From Tilletiaria anomala UBC 951 (taxonomy: Eukaryota > Basidiomycota > Exobasidiomycetes > Georgefischeriales > Tilletiariaceae), in assembly GCF_000711695.1 (NCBI RefSeq), contig NW_013546995.1, forward strand, positions 62,001 to 126,000: a stretch of DNA of 64,000 bases. The letters run 5' to 3'. Both the position numbers and the translations under genes were made by a program. The notes under the pieces were generated by a model. That model saw nothing but the letters and a program-made list of their open reading frames with translations, was not told the DNA's origin and did no database searches. Of this stretch, positions 1 through 11,566 are shown one piece after another (position 1 is the stretch's first letter; each line of letters opens with the position of its first letter).

Positions 1-270
1 GCCGGTGCGCGGGGCGGGCATGGCCGAAACGGGCCGGTGCGCATGTGACTGCCCGCCGACGGCTGCCTTACCTTTGGGATGCTGCTGCTGCTGCAAGTCG
101 AACATGGCAGCGGTGGAGGGAGAGGCGGTGGAGGGAGAGGCGGTGGAGGGAGAGGCGGTGGAGGACGAGGATGAAGGGTGGAACTGCGACGAGGATGCCT
201 GGATGGCAGCGCCTGCGCCGCCAATGCTGGGCACTGCCTGAGATGGTAGGACGCTCGTTGCTCCTGTCAT
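1..270 (-). CDS. 5' end of an unidentified Ser/Thr/Pro-rich protein, running off the left edge
   Basis: An ATG at 270 opens a minus-strand frame with no stop to the window edge. It encodes a Gly/Ala/Ser-rich start, then a serine run followed by repeated Thr-Ala-Ser-Pro-Ser units, a short QQQQ tract and a basic stretch. The repeat comes from a 15-bp tandem repeat at about 114-163. A strong donor (AAAG then GTAAGG) lies at 71-66 on the minus strand, so the first coding exon probably ends at 72 and the rest is intron. Such low-complexity N-termini are common in fungal regulators, but nothing here identifies the family. The very long empty region upstream would suit a regulated gene; that is inference. 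Confidence 0.45.
   Translation of the reverse strand, partial: MTGATSVLPSQAVPSIGGAGAAIQASSSQFHPSSSSSTASPSTASPSTASPSTAAMFDLQQQQHPKGKAAVGGQSHAHRPVSAMPAPRTG
114..163. repeat. 15-bp tandem repeat inside a coding exon
   Basis: The unit GCGGTGGAGGGAGAG occurs about three times in a row followed by a diverged partial copy. It keeps the minus-strand frame open and encodes TASPS units, so length changes would alter the protein by whole five-residue steps. Confidence 0.8.
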
Positions 271-3200
271 GGTTGTCTTACTTGCCGCTGGCCTATGCGT
301 ACACTGTACGACGAGCGATGTAGATGGGGGATGAATAGCTGGGCGGGTCAGTCCAATGTGGAAAGACACGGCAAGGCCAGGAGAATGTCTCCCCTATAGG
401 TGCTTGCGACACAAGGGGAATGGATGGAAGCGTGTCTGTGCCACTGACGACGGACCGTGAGTGCTGCCTGACAGATTGCGGCACCGAGTGTATGTATGCG
501 TGGTGATCGGCAACGGAAAGCGTAGAGCACACACACACACGCGCGCGCGTTGTCGCAATGAGACCAATGCTGATCAACCAGGCGGCGGGGGCAATTGTAG
601 CGCAGATTTCGCACAGGACGCAGGACCTTTCGCTCCTTTTTGCAACGTCGAGGCCCGCAGGCGTGACTCTTTTGGGTCGGTGGTAAAGGAGGAAGAAAGG
701 GCTTTCCTTGCAAGGGGACGGTTGGAGTCGTAGGCCAGGAGAGAGGGGCCTGACTGACCTCGGGACGGTACGCGCGCGGCCCTCTGTCGTCAGCCAGTCG
801 AGTCCAGTGTGTGTATGCGTGTAGGTGTGCTGCTGATGACGTTGCGCAGCCGGTCGCGAGGGGATGAAGAGGCTGCGGCGCGAGCGCGGCTCTGATCAAG
901 AATGGGCGGCGCAGAGGATGGGTGGAAAGCGCACGTGAGTAAGCCTGTGCGGTTGAGGGCGGCGGGAGCGTGTCGCTTTCTCTCTTTTCCCTGTAACAGC
1001 ACGCTGTTCAACCAACCAACCTACACCAACGACCGCGGCGCCTGGTGGGTGCGGAGCAGCTTTCCGTTGGACTTGGACTTGGTGGTGGAGGGTGTTGATG
1101 GGTGCTGCGTACGTGGGCTGCCCGGAGGTCTAGCAAGGTATGTAATGGATGCACAATATACATGATGGGGCGGTGACGGGTCTGCTGCAACCCACTACAT
1201 AGTGCACACAGGCTCTATATGCCAGTCTGCGCCTGGTGCCAGTGGGCGGGTGGGCTTGGAAGGAGAGGAGAGTGGCCGTTGGGCCTTGCTTGGTGGTGTT
1301 GGCACTGCACGACTGTCCTGCCTTGTCCTGGCCTGCCCTGCCAGCTGGTGAGAAAATAAAAAAATGGATGCGATGCCGCCGCCCAGTCTTCCTATGCGCC
1401 AGGGCCCCACTCTCTTTGCGCTAGTCGCCCAGTCACTCAAGCACATGTTTGGCTTGAGATTGCGCGCGCTCTCTCTTGTTCCGCTCCTAGGGCTTGACAT
1501 GGCAAAGGTCGCGATGCACACACAACATGCACACTTGACAGCACAATACTAACAGCACAGCAGCATGTTCGGCACGGAAAGGGTGCCAAAGAGCTGGGCC
1601 ACAGACAGAGAAGCCAGGATCAAGTTGTCAAAAGGCGACGAATCTGGCGCGCATCTTCTGCTCCAACCTAGCAGGACGCATGCCTTCAACCTCATCATCG
1701 TGCCGGCCGCTTCTCCCAAGTGCATTGTCATAGGTTCGGTGTCGCCTGCCATGCGTGGCACCTGTCCGGCTGACAGGCTTTCGCCTGTGCGTTAGAAAAC
1801 CTCGCAATGTTAGTTGTGGACGGAGAGACCGAAGTCCAAAGTGGTACGCACACATATCTATCTATACGGTTGCGGCCAAAGTCAAAAATGTGTTGACCAT
1901 GTATGTATCTATGTACATATGTCATAAAAAAGAAAGTGTGGAAGCGAGTCACAGCCACAAACACCCCCATTCAAATTCTTCGCTCGTGTCTCTGACATGT
2001 CTCAGGGCCTTATCTATCTATCATCTCATCACTCTCTCACCATGGCTCCAGTTCCCATCCTCTCCTCGCCTTGTGCGACAAAAGTGCCCTGGGATGGAGA
2101 GGGCTAAATGCTGGTTGTCGGCGCAATACAGCCGCCACTTGCTTAACCCATGAGGTATGAAACATGAAGTCGTGTACTTAGTAGTCATGTGCCATAGGGC
2201 CGCGGTAGGCCGCGCTGATGCATGTACTATCAAAGAAACGTGTATAGGTTCTCTAGTATCTCACCGTGTCCGCCTCACGGGCCACCCCCCCCAAACGCCG
2301 AATGCCGAGGTTATACATATGCTTGCACACAGTGACTCTTCGCGCATGATCTGTATCAGGGTGCTTTGTGCGTATGTAATTATCATATGCGCAAGTCCAG
2401 AGTTGCCCCCTGCTGCAACCTGTCGCAAGGCGTTCGCAACTCTCCGCAAATGGATGGATGAACCGCCGTCCACAGAGCATCATGCGTTCATGCTTCCATG
2501 TGCATCTTCGCATGAGAGCTCCTGCCAAGAATTCCACGTTGTACATGTTCTTGCAAAGCCCCGTTCAAGAGTCGGGCTTACAGGTCACGTCACGTACAAC
2601 TAACACATCAGCTTCCGCGGTTGGCTGCCACACCGGATAGGTTTTGCGTGGTGAGGCTTTGACGGTACTTTGGAAAAGGCTTGGGCCCCGTTCCGCTCCA
2701 ACTTTCGGCGCCTGCTCACGGTGCCCACCACAGCAACCCTGATTTTTGGCTTCACCGCCTTGCCGACATTCCCACTACGTTGGAACGTGGACGCTCATTG
2801 CTGCCATGGCGGGGGCCTATAGGCTGCATTGATCAACTTTCACAGAGTCTCCATTTGGATTCAGGTGCAACTTTGAGCTGAAAAAGGGTTATGTGCCTCA
2901 TTTAGTTACTGCGTTCGACTCAAGGGCGGACCATCATGGCTCATCTTGATTATATCCGCTCTGAAACCACAGCTCCTCGGCCATGTCAAGAATAAAGACA
3001 CCGCAAGTGTACCCATGTCTTTGCTCAGGACAGTCGATCCTGCTCCCCAGAGTCGCCGCCGCCTTGCGAAAAGACATTTCTCATGTTGGTTAGCTTCGAG
3101 TTCCCCATGCCTACACCGAAGTGCAGCTCCAGTTTGATCTGGAGAAGCCAATTCGAAGCCGTAATTCATCCATCAAATACCGCGGGGTTCAGCGGGGAAC

Positions 3201-3379
3201 GGCGCCAGTGTTATTCCCGCGGCGTCGGCGCAGAAAGAAGATCGTGCAATCATACCTGGAACTCACCGTACTTGGTGCGTAAAGTCTAGTTGCCAGCGCG
3301 AAAGCGGCCGGACTTGTAACAGGTCCGTCATGGACCGCTCCATTCGTGCCAGCTGTGCATGTCCCACTCAAAAAGGAAG
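271..3379. other. Gene-poor stretch
   Basis: I find no convincing gene here. It holds short simple-sequence tracts: an AC/GC dinucleotide run at about 527-549 and TATC/TATG-rich stretches near 1855-1925 and 2012-2030. No transposon ends, long repeats or tRNA are visible. It may be the promoter of the gene starting at 270. Confidence 0.6.
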
Positions 3380-4175
3380 AGTAAATGGGCCAGGACGAAT
3401 GGAGGGATGAGGATTGTCGGCCGGGCCTTGCGATGGGTTGCACGATCCCTCATATCGTGCCGCTCGGTCGTCTCGTTGGCCAAATAAATGACGTAAAAGG
3501 AGCTCTATGACGCCTTCTTGAGCAAGCATTCGACCGTCTGCTTGGGCGTCAATGCGCCGTCGGGCTTGGGCTTGCCGCTCTCTGCTCCAACTCTGCAAGT
3601 CGAGTAGATCCTCATTTGCAGGCGTGATTCCGTGCAAAACGGGAAGATTTGTGTTTCTCCTGGCATCTGACTCGGCGCACATGCAGTGAAGACTCACCAT
3701 GGTACGAGCAGCTTGGTGTCGACCATGCCGTCCTTGTTCTGGGCGCAGCTCGTGCGCGAGGTTCTCCGTGTACACCTTGCCGGGCGCTTTGGAGACGTTT
3801 CTATGCCGTCCCTGATCCAGAGGTTGTGATGATGCCCTGCTTGCTGCGGGTCGCTCAGTACGAGCGCGCGCGCAACGGCGAGCTGCTGGGGCCGGAGCTC
3901 CCTCTCAGGCACGACGGCCGTGCCACACGTTGACGACGCCCGGGACGTTGATGTTGAGGATGTGCTCCCGGGCGCCAGTGCTCGTCGACCGGCCTACCCT
4001 AGTATTGGCGTGCAGGACGGTGAGCAGCGCGGCAGACAGGCGCACCTCGTCGTTCTCTCCCATGACGACGTGCATACCGTGCGAGAGATACGCCTTGGCG
4101 AGGGTCAGGTGGATACCGCTCGAAGTACGGCAGGCCACAGCGAGGTGCAACGCGCGGTTTGCGCCGTGCATTTTT
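3380..4175 (-). pseudogene. Decayed short-chain dehydrogenase/reductase (SDR)
   Basis: Read right to left, this region carries a recognisable SDR in order but in shifting frames. Near 4140-4060 is a Rossmann-like start (SSGI, LAKAYLSHGMHVVMGENDE), where the TGxxxGxG cofactor loop has become CRTSSGIH. Then comes a central strand-like piece (LNINVPGVVNVWH) near 3930, then VYTENLAHELR near 3775-3745, which is typical of the helix after the catalytic YxxxK. After a one-base shift follow QNKDGMVDTKLLVPW and an in-frame stop where the family has PGW, then TVECLLKKAS, a stop, and FYVIYLANET near 3520-3465. At least three frame changes and two stops make it a pseudogene rather than an intron-bearing gene. 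The YxxxK itself is not legible. The family call is by pattern recognition. Confidence 0.7.
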
Positions 4176-4781
4176 GGTGGTGTTGCGAGCTGCGTGACAA
4201 AGCTGTTGTAAGTCAGGGAGGTGCTTCAAGGAAGGAGTCGATGCCAATTGCAGGCGCCCGACAAGAGGTTCGCCCGAGGTACGCATATGTAGATGTGAGC
4301 TGATGTGAGTGGCGTATAGATGGACGGAACGCGTGCATGCGGCTCAGGGCATGCAATGGATGGCATTGGTTGCATGGGGTGGGGCCCCGGGACGCGGTGG
4401 GAAGGGATAACTCGGCGCCGAGAGGGCCGATGACAAGAAAGGGGAGCAAGGGAGGATTGGCATTCCGCCTGACTCCCCCTGTTTGGGTGCGGGCGCCAGA
4501 GGCCACAGGGTGCGTCACTCCTGATGTCCGTCAAACGATGAGATGCGATGCGTACCCCGCCCTAACCCACACTGACTGACTGCTTGCGGGCAACCACCGT
4601 ATGGAGTGCCTAGCTCCGCCAGCCAGCACACATAAAGGGTCGGTACAGCAACGTTATCTGCGGTACACCTTCTTACACATGGAAGCGTGCCTTCAATCCT
4701 CCTACCCTCCTCTCTCTCTCACACACATAAATATATATCTCCAAACGAGGCGGCAATTAGCCCGCTAGACATCTCGCCACG
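4176..4781. promoter_or_regulatory. Upstream region of the carboxypeptidase gene
   Basis: A pyrimidine-rich tract (about 4696-4720) is followed by an AT-rich TATA-like stretch ATAAATATATAT at 4727-4738, about 45 bp before the start codon at 4782. The rest shows nothing I can name. Confidence 0.45.
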
Positions 4782-6846
4782 ATGCGCTCCTCCTACCTCT
4801 CCACCGTCTCCGCCACGCTCATCTGCGCCGCTGCCCTCCAGTCTGTCATCATCGCCTCCCCTGCCGTCCCCGCCGAGGAGATCCGCTACAATGCGCTCGG
4901 TAACATGGTTTGGGACGCCACCAGCGACGGACTTCAGCAGGCCATGGACGAGTTGCCGTCGCTCGGTCGCCCCGACTTTTCCGGGCTGAGGGTCAAGGAG
5001 ATGGAGCATGCCTTCATCACCAAGCTCGCCGAGGTCGAGGAGGACGCCGCCGGCATGCTCGAATCGATGCATGACCTGCTCAGCGATGGGTTCAAGCTCC
5101 TCGAGGACAAGGCCAACAGCTTCCTCCACAGAGGTAAGGTGCTCGTCGACGGCATCGAGTACGACAAGCTCGTCCACCCCTTCTTCCCCGACTACGCCCT
5201 GCGTATCACCTCCCAGCCGGGCCTCCGTGGCGTCCCCTCGCATATGCGCGAGTCCATCGCCTCCAAGGCTTCCTTCTGCGACCCAGATGTCTACTCGGTC
5301 TCCGGGTACCTCGACATCTCCGAGACCAAGCACCTGTGGTTCATCTTCTTCGAGTCGCGCAACAACCCAAAGAAGGACCCTCTCGTCCTCTGGCTCAACG
5401 GCGGACCCGGCTGCTCGTCCTCGTGAGTTGCCACGCTCAGAATTCCGTCCAAGGCTCTGTACTGACATGTGGGCCCTCATTCTGTCTCTCCACAGTACCG
5501 GTCTGCTCTTCGAGCTTGGCCCCTGTTCAATAGCCGATGAGCGCTCGACCAAGAACAACCCGCACAGCTGGACCAACAAGGCAAACATGATCTTCCTTGA
5601 CCAGCCCGTGAGCTCATGCGTGCGCGCACGAGTGAAGCCGGTTTATGCCCACTGCTGACAATCGATGCATTCTCTCAGGCCTCCGGCGTCGGCTACAGCT
5701 ACTCGGAGGAGGGCACGATCAACAACACGCCAGCGGCGGCGGTGGACATCTACGCGTTCCTGCAGCTGTTCATGCAAAAGTTCCCCAAGTACGCCTCACT
5801 GCCGTTCCACATGGCTGCCGAGTCGTACGGAGGCATGTACCTGCCTAACTTCAGCAACTATATCTGGAAGCAGAACCAGGCGCTGCGTTCCGTCGCGGCA
5901 TCGGCGTCCGCGCACAAGGCTACCAAGCACGCCGTCGCGCCGCAGCACATCAACCTCACCTCGGTCCTGATCGGCAACGGCCTCTCCGCGCCGGCGATCC
6001 AGTTCCCGTCGGTGGTGGACTTTGCGTGCGGCAAGGACAACGAGTACCGTATGTTCGACCCGGAGAGCAGCCAATGCGTCGCGATGACGAGCAAGGCCAA
6101 AACGTGCCGCAGCCTGATCGAGAGCTGCTACAAATACAACAACTCGTTCACGTGCACCCCAGCCGCACTGTACTGCTGGAGTGGCATGTACAGCCCGATG
6201 CAGCAGTCTGGGCTGAACCTGTACGACGTGCGCCGCTCGTGCGACCGCGACCCGTCCAAGGACGGGCCGCTATGCTACAAGCAGATGGAGTACATCCAGA
6301 CGCTGATGAACAAGCCCGAGATCAAGAAGCAGCTGGGCGTGCCCAGCAAGGTCGACTTCCAGAGCTGCAACATGCAGGTCAACCAAGCATTCCTCCTTCA
6401 CGGCGACTCAATGCATGACGCGGCGAGCCTGCTCATCCCCCTCATCGAGGATGACATCCGTGTGCTTATCTACGCTGGAGAGACCGACGCGTGCGTAGTG
6501 AACGCATGTCCGTGATCCGAAGGGTGCGCGTGCACTGACACTTCTTTGCGCTCGTCATGCATATAGGATGTGCAACTGGATTGGCAACTACCAGTGGGTC
6601 CAGGCGCTCGACACGTCTTACGCTTCCGAGTTCGCCGCCGCACCCGAGGCCGAGTGGCTCGTCAACGGTAAGAACGCTGGCTTCGTGCGCACCGCCACTG
6701 GCTCTTCCTCCAGTAGCAAGACATTCGGCAACCTCGCCTTCCTCAAGGTCGCCAAGGCCGGCCACATGGTGCCGTACGACCAGCCAGAGGCGGCGGCGGA
6801 CATGTTCGAAAAGTGGCTTGCGAACGAGGCGCTCGACACGATGTGA
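4782..6846 (+). CDS. Serine carboxypeptidase, carboxypeptidase Y-like (peptidase family S10)
   Basis: Exons 4782-5422, 5496-5607, 5679-6490 and 6567-6846 give 614 residues. A hydrophobic signal peptide is followed by a roughly 120-residue pro-region and a mature S10 domain. Visible motifs are GGPGCSS across the first splice junction, the nucleophile in [10 protein letters not shown] (Ser about 300; the usual glycine before ES is alanine), the acid in YAGETDAMCNWIGN (Asp about 521, rebuilt across intron 3) and the base in [11 protein letters not shown] (His about 588). These enzymes remove C-terminal residues at acid pH in the vacuole. Length and N-terminus fit a zymogen processed in the vacuole; a secreted role is possible. 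Cys pairs around CDPDVYS and CNW fit the family. An AATAAA lies at 6969-6974. Confidence 0.93.
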
Positions 6847-7503
6847 TCTTCCCTGTCCCCATGTGGTCATTTGCACCGCTCTCGATGCGGCTTTCGGGTC
6901 CGCAACACGCGTCACACGAGTCAAGAATTCTGGATGTAGCCTGGACACACCCTTTTGTAACGACGATCAATAAATATGCTGTAAACACTTGCTGCTCACA
7001 GCTCAGGTGCTGCTAAGGCTTCCGTATGCAGCGCATCTCCTGTACCCTTAATTAAAGGTCCGCTATTAAGCCTTCGCGGCCAGTTCCTCTATCCCTCCCG
7101 CCTGGGACATACTCTAGAGACTTCACTCAAGCCGATATGCTTGTGGCTGACTGCCCTCTCTCCGATGAGCTTTTGCTGAGAGGGTTATATAGCAGAGGAA
7201 ACGGCGAAGCTTGCTTGCTCAGCCTACAGATGTGCTGTCGCCTGGACGTAAAAGATGTCGGCCGACAAAAACACACTCGCATCCCACCACAGGAAAGAGA
7301 TTACATGGTGTTGGGTTGTGCCACAAGAGCGTTCCGCCCTCCCACTTGCCGCAGCAACAACCTTCGCTTGGAAGAATCCTCTCAGCATCTATCATCTCTG
7401 ATGAAAAGCAAGGAAGGTCGTTCGCGCTAGTAAAGGCCATACATGTTCACCATCAACAGCTATCCGACCGAAGCTCGTATCAATCCCATTCCTACCGGCC
7501 ATC
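6847..7503. other. Intergenic region: carboxypeptidase 3' end and RPL28 promoter
   Basis: Contains the AATAAA at 6969-6974 that probably ends the carboxypeptidase transcript. The part nearest 7503 should carry the ribosomal-protein promoter, but I recognise no specific element. Confidence 0.5.
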
Positions 7504-8432
7504 ATGTCGACCCAAGACCTCCAGTGGCTCCTGCTCAGGCAGCAGAACTCCTTCCTCGTCAAGCAGCACGGCCTGCCCCGCGTATTCTCGCGCGAGCCTG
7601 GTAACATTGCTGCGATTCACTCGTACAAGTACTCGGGTCTGATCAACGACAAGGTGCGTTCCCCTCGTCCGTTTTGGCGCCCTGGCCAGGGCGGAGCTAG
7701 GCCATTCGTGATGCGCTATCGCTGAGGCAAGGATCGAATGATGGAAAGAACGAAGTTTCAAGGAGAGGCATATAGGCGATAAGCGACAAAGGAGGCGGCC
7801 TCCTTGATTCTTCAGCCAACAGACGGGTTGGCAGGAAGTGGGATCATGTCTATTCCCGTTGAAGGGAAATAGAAAGGGGAGAGAGGGTAGCGTATTAGAG
7901 GATAGACAGGATTGAAGTGGGCAAAGCATAGTGGGCAAAGCATACGCTTTCATGCACTTCGGATACGCCTTCAGGGGAAGGAATAGGATCGCCAACTGAG
8001 AAATATCCCTTGTCTGCTTTTTCTTCTGCTTCTGCCACAACAGGCTGTCGGCGTCGAGGCTGCCCCTTCCGGCCGCGGCATCGTTCTCACTACCAAGAAG
8101 AGCAAGATTGCCTCGAACGCTGTCAAGGGTACCCGCAACGTTAACATCATCGTCGGTGGCTCGCGCCGTGCCGCCGGCAAGGTCTCTAACGTTGTCGGCA
8201 AGCGCGGCTACAGGTCCGACCTTGTCAAGGGTGAGTCCAGTAGTATGATGCGTGTTCGCAAGCGCAGAGAATCGTACGAGGAGAGGCTGATCACTCGGGC
8301 TTGTTACTTTTAGACACTGTCGCTCGCGCTTCCGCCATCCTTCGCTCGCAACGACCTGGTAGCCGCAAGCAGCCTCGCGCCAGGACGGTCCGGGGCGGCA
8401 AGAAGCCTGTTGTCGTCTCAACGGACGCGTAG
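7504..8432 (+). CDS. RPL28: 60S ribosomal protein L28e
   Basis: Exons 7504-7653, 8044-8230 and 8314-8432 give a basic 151-residue protein. The N-terminus (STQDLQWLLLRQQNSFLVK) and the stretch FSREPGNIAAIHSYKYSG are characteristic of eukaryotic L28e, followed by AVGVEA, VLTTKKSK and a Lys/Arg-rich tail. It is a structural protein of the large cytosolic ribosomal subunit. The name follows the human family (L28e/eL28), not yeast Rpl28, which is uL15. Intron 1 is 390 nt, several times longer than other introns in this window, and contains a 14-bp tandem duplication at 7916-7943. A 309-codon frame lies open on the opposite strand; I treat it as a shadow. Confidence 0.95.
7916..7943. repeat. 14-bp tandem duplication in RPL28 intron 1
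   Basis: AGTGGGCAAAGCAT occurs twice in direct succession (7916-7929, 7930-7943). It lies inside the intron and does not touch splice signals. Confidence 0.85.
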
Positions 8433-8629
8433 AATGCTCATTCTTGACCAGGCGCGCGCTCCCCCTACTCCACAGTTACCCATGTTTGGGTGGCTGTTGT
8501 ACGCATATGACACTATGACATCTTGACGTTACACATTCATTGCACTCAGTCGCATTGCATGGCCCCGCTTGGTGCTTTTGCAGCTCCCATGGCACGCCGA
8601 ATGGTGCTCAAGGATCCAAAGTATGAAGC

Positions 8630-11566
8630 TTATGAAGCAGGGCATAGATACAGGCAGATGACCAGCGGAAGCCCGTGCTGGCTGATCCGCGCCTGTAGCG
8701 TCAGCTGCGCTCGCAGTCGCAAGACGGATGGCGATCCATCTTGGAGCGTCTCTGATGCCCCTTCCAGCAGCTTGCCGCTGCGCGGGTCGAGCGCTGGTTT
8801 GTCGTGGAGCAATAGCGATCGGTCGATTTCCATGGTGTGCGTTAGGCTGGGGCCCCACTCGGGCTCCTCGCGGTCTTCCCGGAACAGCTTGAGGCACTCC
8901 TCGGCATATTTCTGCGATGGAGGAAGAGTTCAAAATTGTCAGCAGGGGATACTTCACATTACTCGCCTTCAGGCGTGCAACCAAGCTTGGATGCAAAGAC
9001 TCACATCTGTGACAGTCACTATGTCTTGCTCCTTGACCAATTGAAAGTGGAACAGCTGTCCATTGCTAAACAGGCTCTTGGGTAACTGCAGCCACGTGCT
9101 CGCTTTGCTATTTGCCCCGTAAATCTCCCCTGTCCGGCGTAGAAGGAGCATGGCGAACGGAACTTGCTCGAAGACGTGCGTTTTGTAGTGCTCAATCGAG
9201 CTGTAGATCTCTTCCTCAATGTCGAGCAGCTGCTTTTGCGAGAGCTGTCGCGAGATCTGCAGGAACTTGAGACGCACCATGCCGAGCGCCCGGTCAATGT
9301 TGGCGCAAGACTCGCGCGAGAACCGCGTGTTCATCCAGTGTGCAAGCTTGGCGTAGCCCCAGGTATAGTTGTACGACGGGATGCCGCGCAGAGCGGCGGC
9401 CGTGAGCTCTTCCTCGCGGAGGAAGATGTTGCCTGTGCCTCGCTCCGGGCTGTCAGAGCCATTCTCCGACGAGGGTCGGCTCGTCACTAAGCTTTCATTC
9501 TGCGCATCTCGTCTGGTTATTACTGTCGCCGCCGCGTTGCTCTGTTGCGCAGGCGTGTGCCTCCAGGGTATCATCGTCGCCAGAGTGTTCTCTTCAGACA
9601 CGCCGAGTGAAGCAGACAGCAAGCCAGTCGGCTTGTCTGCGAATGTATCCCTACAGCACCAGACGAAGCCCCACAGAAAAGCAGCAGCGGCGAATGTCAG
9701 CCGGCGAAGACGAATGGTGGGGCTAAGCGTGAATGCACTCACTTGAGATCGAAGACCTTGTTTCCACCTTCCAACAACCGCTCCAGCTCCTCTTTATCTC
9801 TGTCATCCATAAGTTCGTCCAAAAGTCGAGATGCTCCTGCACCTTTTCCCCTTGATTCTGAGTCGGGCTCCCCATGCGCACCGCCGTTGACGTCTACATC
9901 ATCGCCATCAACAGCAGCATCTCCATCCTTATTTGCGATAGGTTGTTTGCCCTGCAGTTGCCGCTGCCTCTCTTGCGATCCAGCAGGCGTCCCACGCCTC
10001 GTGCTGGTCGGTATGGAATGATCTTTGGAAAGCAACAGCGATATGGGTAGCTTGAGCCGATAGTCCTCCTGCTCGAGATTTTCCAGCATCTCCACCTCCT
10101 CGTTCGTTCTGGTGGAGGGTCCCGATCGTCTCATATCTGGACTTCTGCCATGGGTTCCACGTGCTTGGGACGTGGAGGAAGAGCTACGCTCGTTTCGTGA
10201 GTTAGAAGACGATATATTTTGCTCGTCAGGGTCTGATGAAGGATGAGCTCCTCCTCCTGCGCGTCCGGGGGGCCGTGCTCTGCCTACTGAGCATTCGATA
10301 TCGCTTTGGGCTCCGTGCCCACATGGCTTTGGTTTTGACCGCTGCTGCACTTTGCTTGTACCTGGCGATTCCATCGTCGGCTTGTCTTTGCACATGTGCG
10401 CTATGCCGCGCTTTGTGCTTTCATAAATAAACACAAATAATTTCGCATGTATGTCAGCGCTCAAGCAATCACACGAGGAAGGCGATGATCTCCAAGAATG
10501 CATCGAGAGAAAATATTGCTCACCAGCGTGCACATGGTCTCGCCACTTCGCACGGCATATGACTTCGTTGGCAAAAGACACACGCCCTCTTCACCTTCTT
10601 GCGGCTTGTCGGCGTCTCTCCATCCTCGCCATCGGCGCCATCGGCGCTCTTGCCACCAGCGCCATTGCCGTCGTGTGCGCCGCCTGAAGCCGGGGAATCC
10701 GTGAGGTACTTGAACTGACGCGCTCGCTTGCGCTTCTGAGCGGTTGTCTCCACAACTGCACCGCCTGCACCTGTGCTGGAACCAGCGTCCGCGCCTGTAT
10801 CAGTCGGACCACTGGCCGCACTTCCCGGTGCAGCGATCGTCTCCCTGCTCATAGTGTCTGACTTGGACCTTACGGCAGTGACCCCTGTAGAAATGGTACT
10901 GTAGCTAACAGATTTCGTCGGCCAGTCTGCTGTAGCAGGGAGCGAATGCTGCGCTGCAGCCGTAGCAACAGCCGATGTTGAACCAACAAGATAGATACTC
11001 GGTTGTGGCCCAGCAGCAGGAGCGTGACCCGGCGAAGTGCTCGGCAAGTTCCCTTCGTTCCCCTGCTGCGGTTGCGCAGAAGACAGCGAATGTGCTCCTG
11101 GAGCTTGTAAGCGATAGGCGGCTGTAGGAAGCTCGGTTGGAATATAGGACGAGTGTGTCAAAGGTCCTTGGAAGCCGCCATCAGATGGCCCAGAGGATTG
11201 ATTTGCACCGGAAGCAGAAAGTGACGTGGGCATTCCACGCGCATGATTTCCAAATTGATAACCTCCATGGCTGGGGTGCGGAGGAGCGTGAGCGTAGCCT
11301 GCCTGTTGGAATGGCGATAAACCAGAAGGAAAGTATTGCTGCTGTGCATGTTGATGAGTGTGATGCGATTGTGATTGCGAAAAAGGGTGCAGAGGAGAGT
11401 GGGATGGCAAGGCTGGTGAAAAGGCTTGTGTGAATGGCTCGCCTTCGAAGGGATTGTCGCGTAATGCTTGCTTGGCTAGCTGAAAGGCATCCGAAGCAAC
11501 AGAGGATGCGGACGCGGAGGACGAGGAGCGGTCCACGGCGGGAGAGATCCCTTGCTTGTGTGCCAT
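8630..11566 (-). CDS. ERT1: Zn2Cys6-PAS transcription factor, gluconeogenesis activator ERT1/AcuK type
   Basis: Exons, in order of translation, 11566-10524, 10417-9743, 9650-9005 and 8911-8630 give 881 residues. A long Ser/Ala/Gln/His-rich N-terminus leads to a basic Zn2Cys6 cluster at about residues 325-360. The cluster is split by intron 1: RACVFCQRSHMPCEVARPCAR, then C and TKRGIAHMC, supply all six cysteines with ERT1-like spacing. An acidic, Ser-rich middle follows. The C-terminal third has a conserved block (LRGIPSYNYTWGYAKL, IDRALGMVRLKF) and a PAS-type domain (VFEQVPFAMLLLRRTGEIYGAN...) ending in KYAEECL. This architecture is that of ERT1/AcuK/AcuM, which switch on PEP carboxykinase and fructose-bisphosphatase on non-fermentable carbon. 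Which paralogue it is cannot be decided here. Intron phases agree at all three junctions. Confidence 0.88.

Noticed and set aside
1855-2030. TATC/TATG-rich tracts that might be a telomere-proximal repeat
   Set aside because: Short, irregular and not telomeric in unit; ordinary microsatellite-like sequence.
3920-4303. 127-codon plus-strand frame over the dehydrogenase relic
   Set aside because: Antisense shadow of the decayed SDR on the minus strand.
4719-5588. 289-codon open frame on the minus strand opposite the carboxypeptidase
   Set aside because: Mirror of the strong codon bias of exon 1; repetitive acidic/leucine composition, no family match, no splice signals.
7492-8421. 309-codon minus-strand frame opposite the whole RPL28 gene, including both introns
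   Set aside because: Composition changes between exon and intron parts; the RPL28 reading on the plus strand is certain. Openness over the introns looks like chance.
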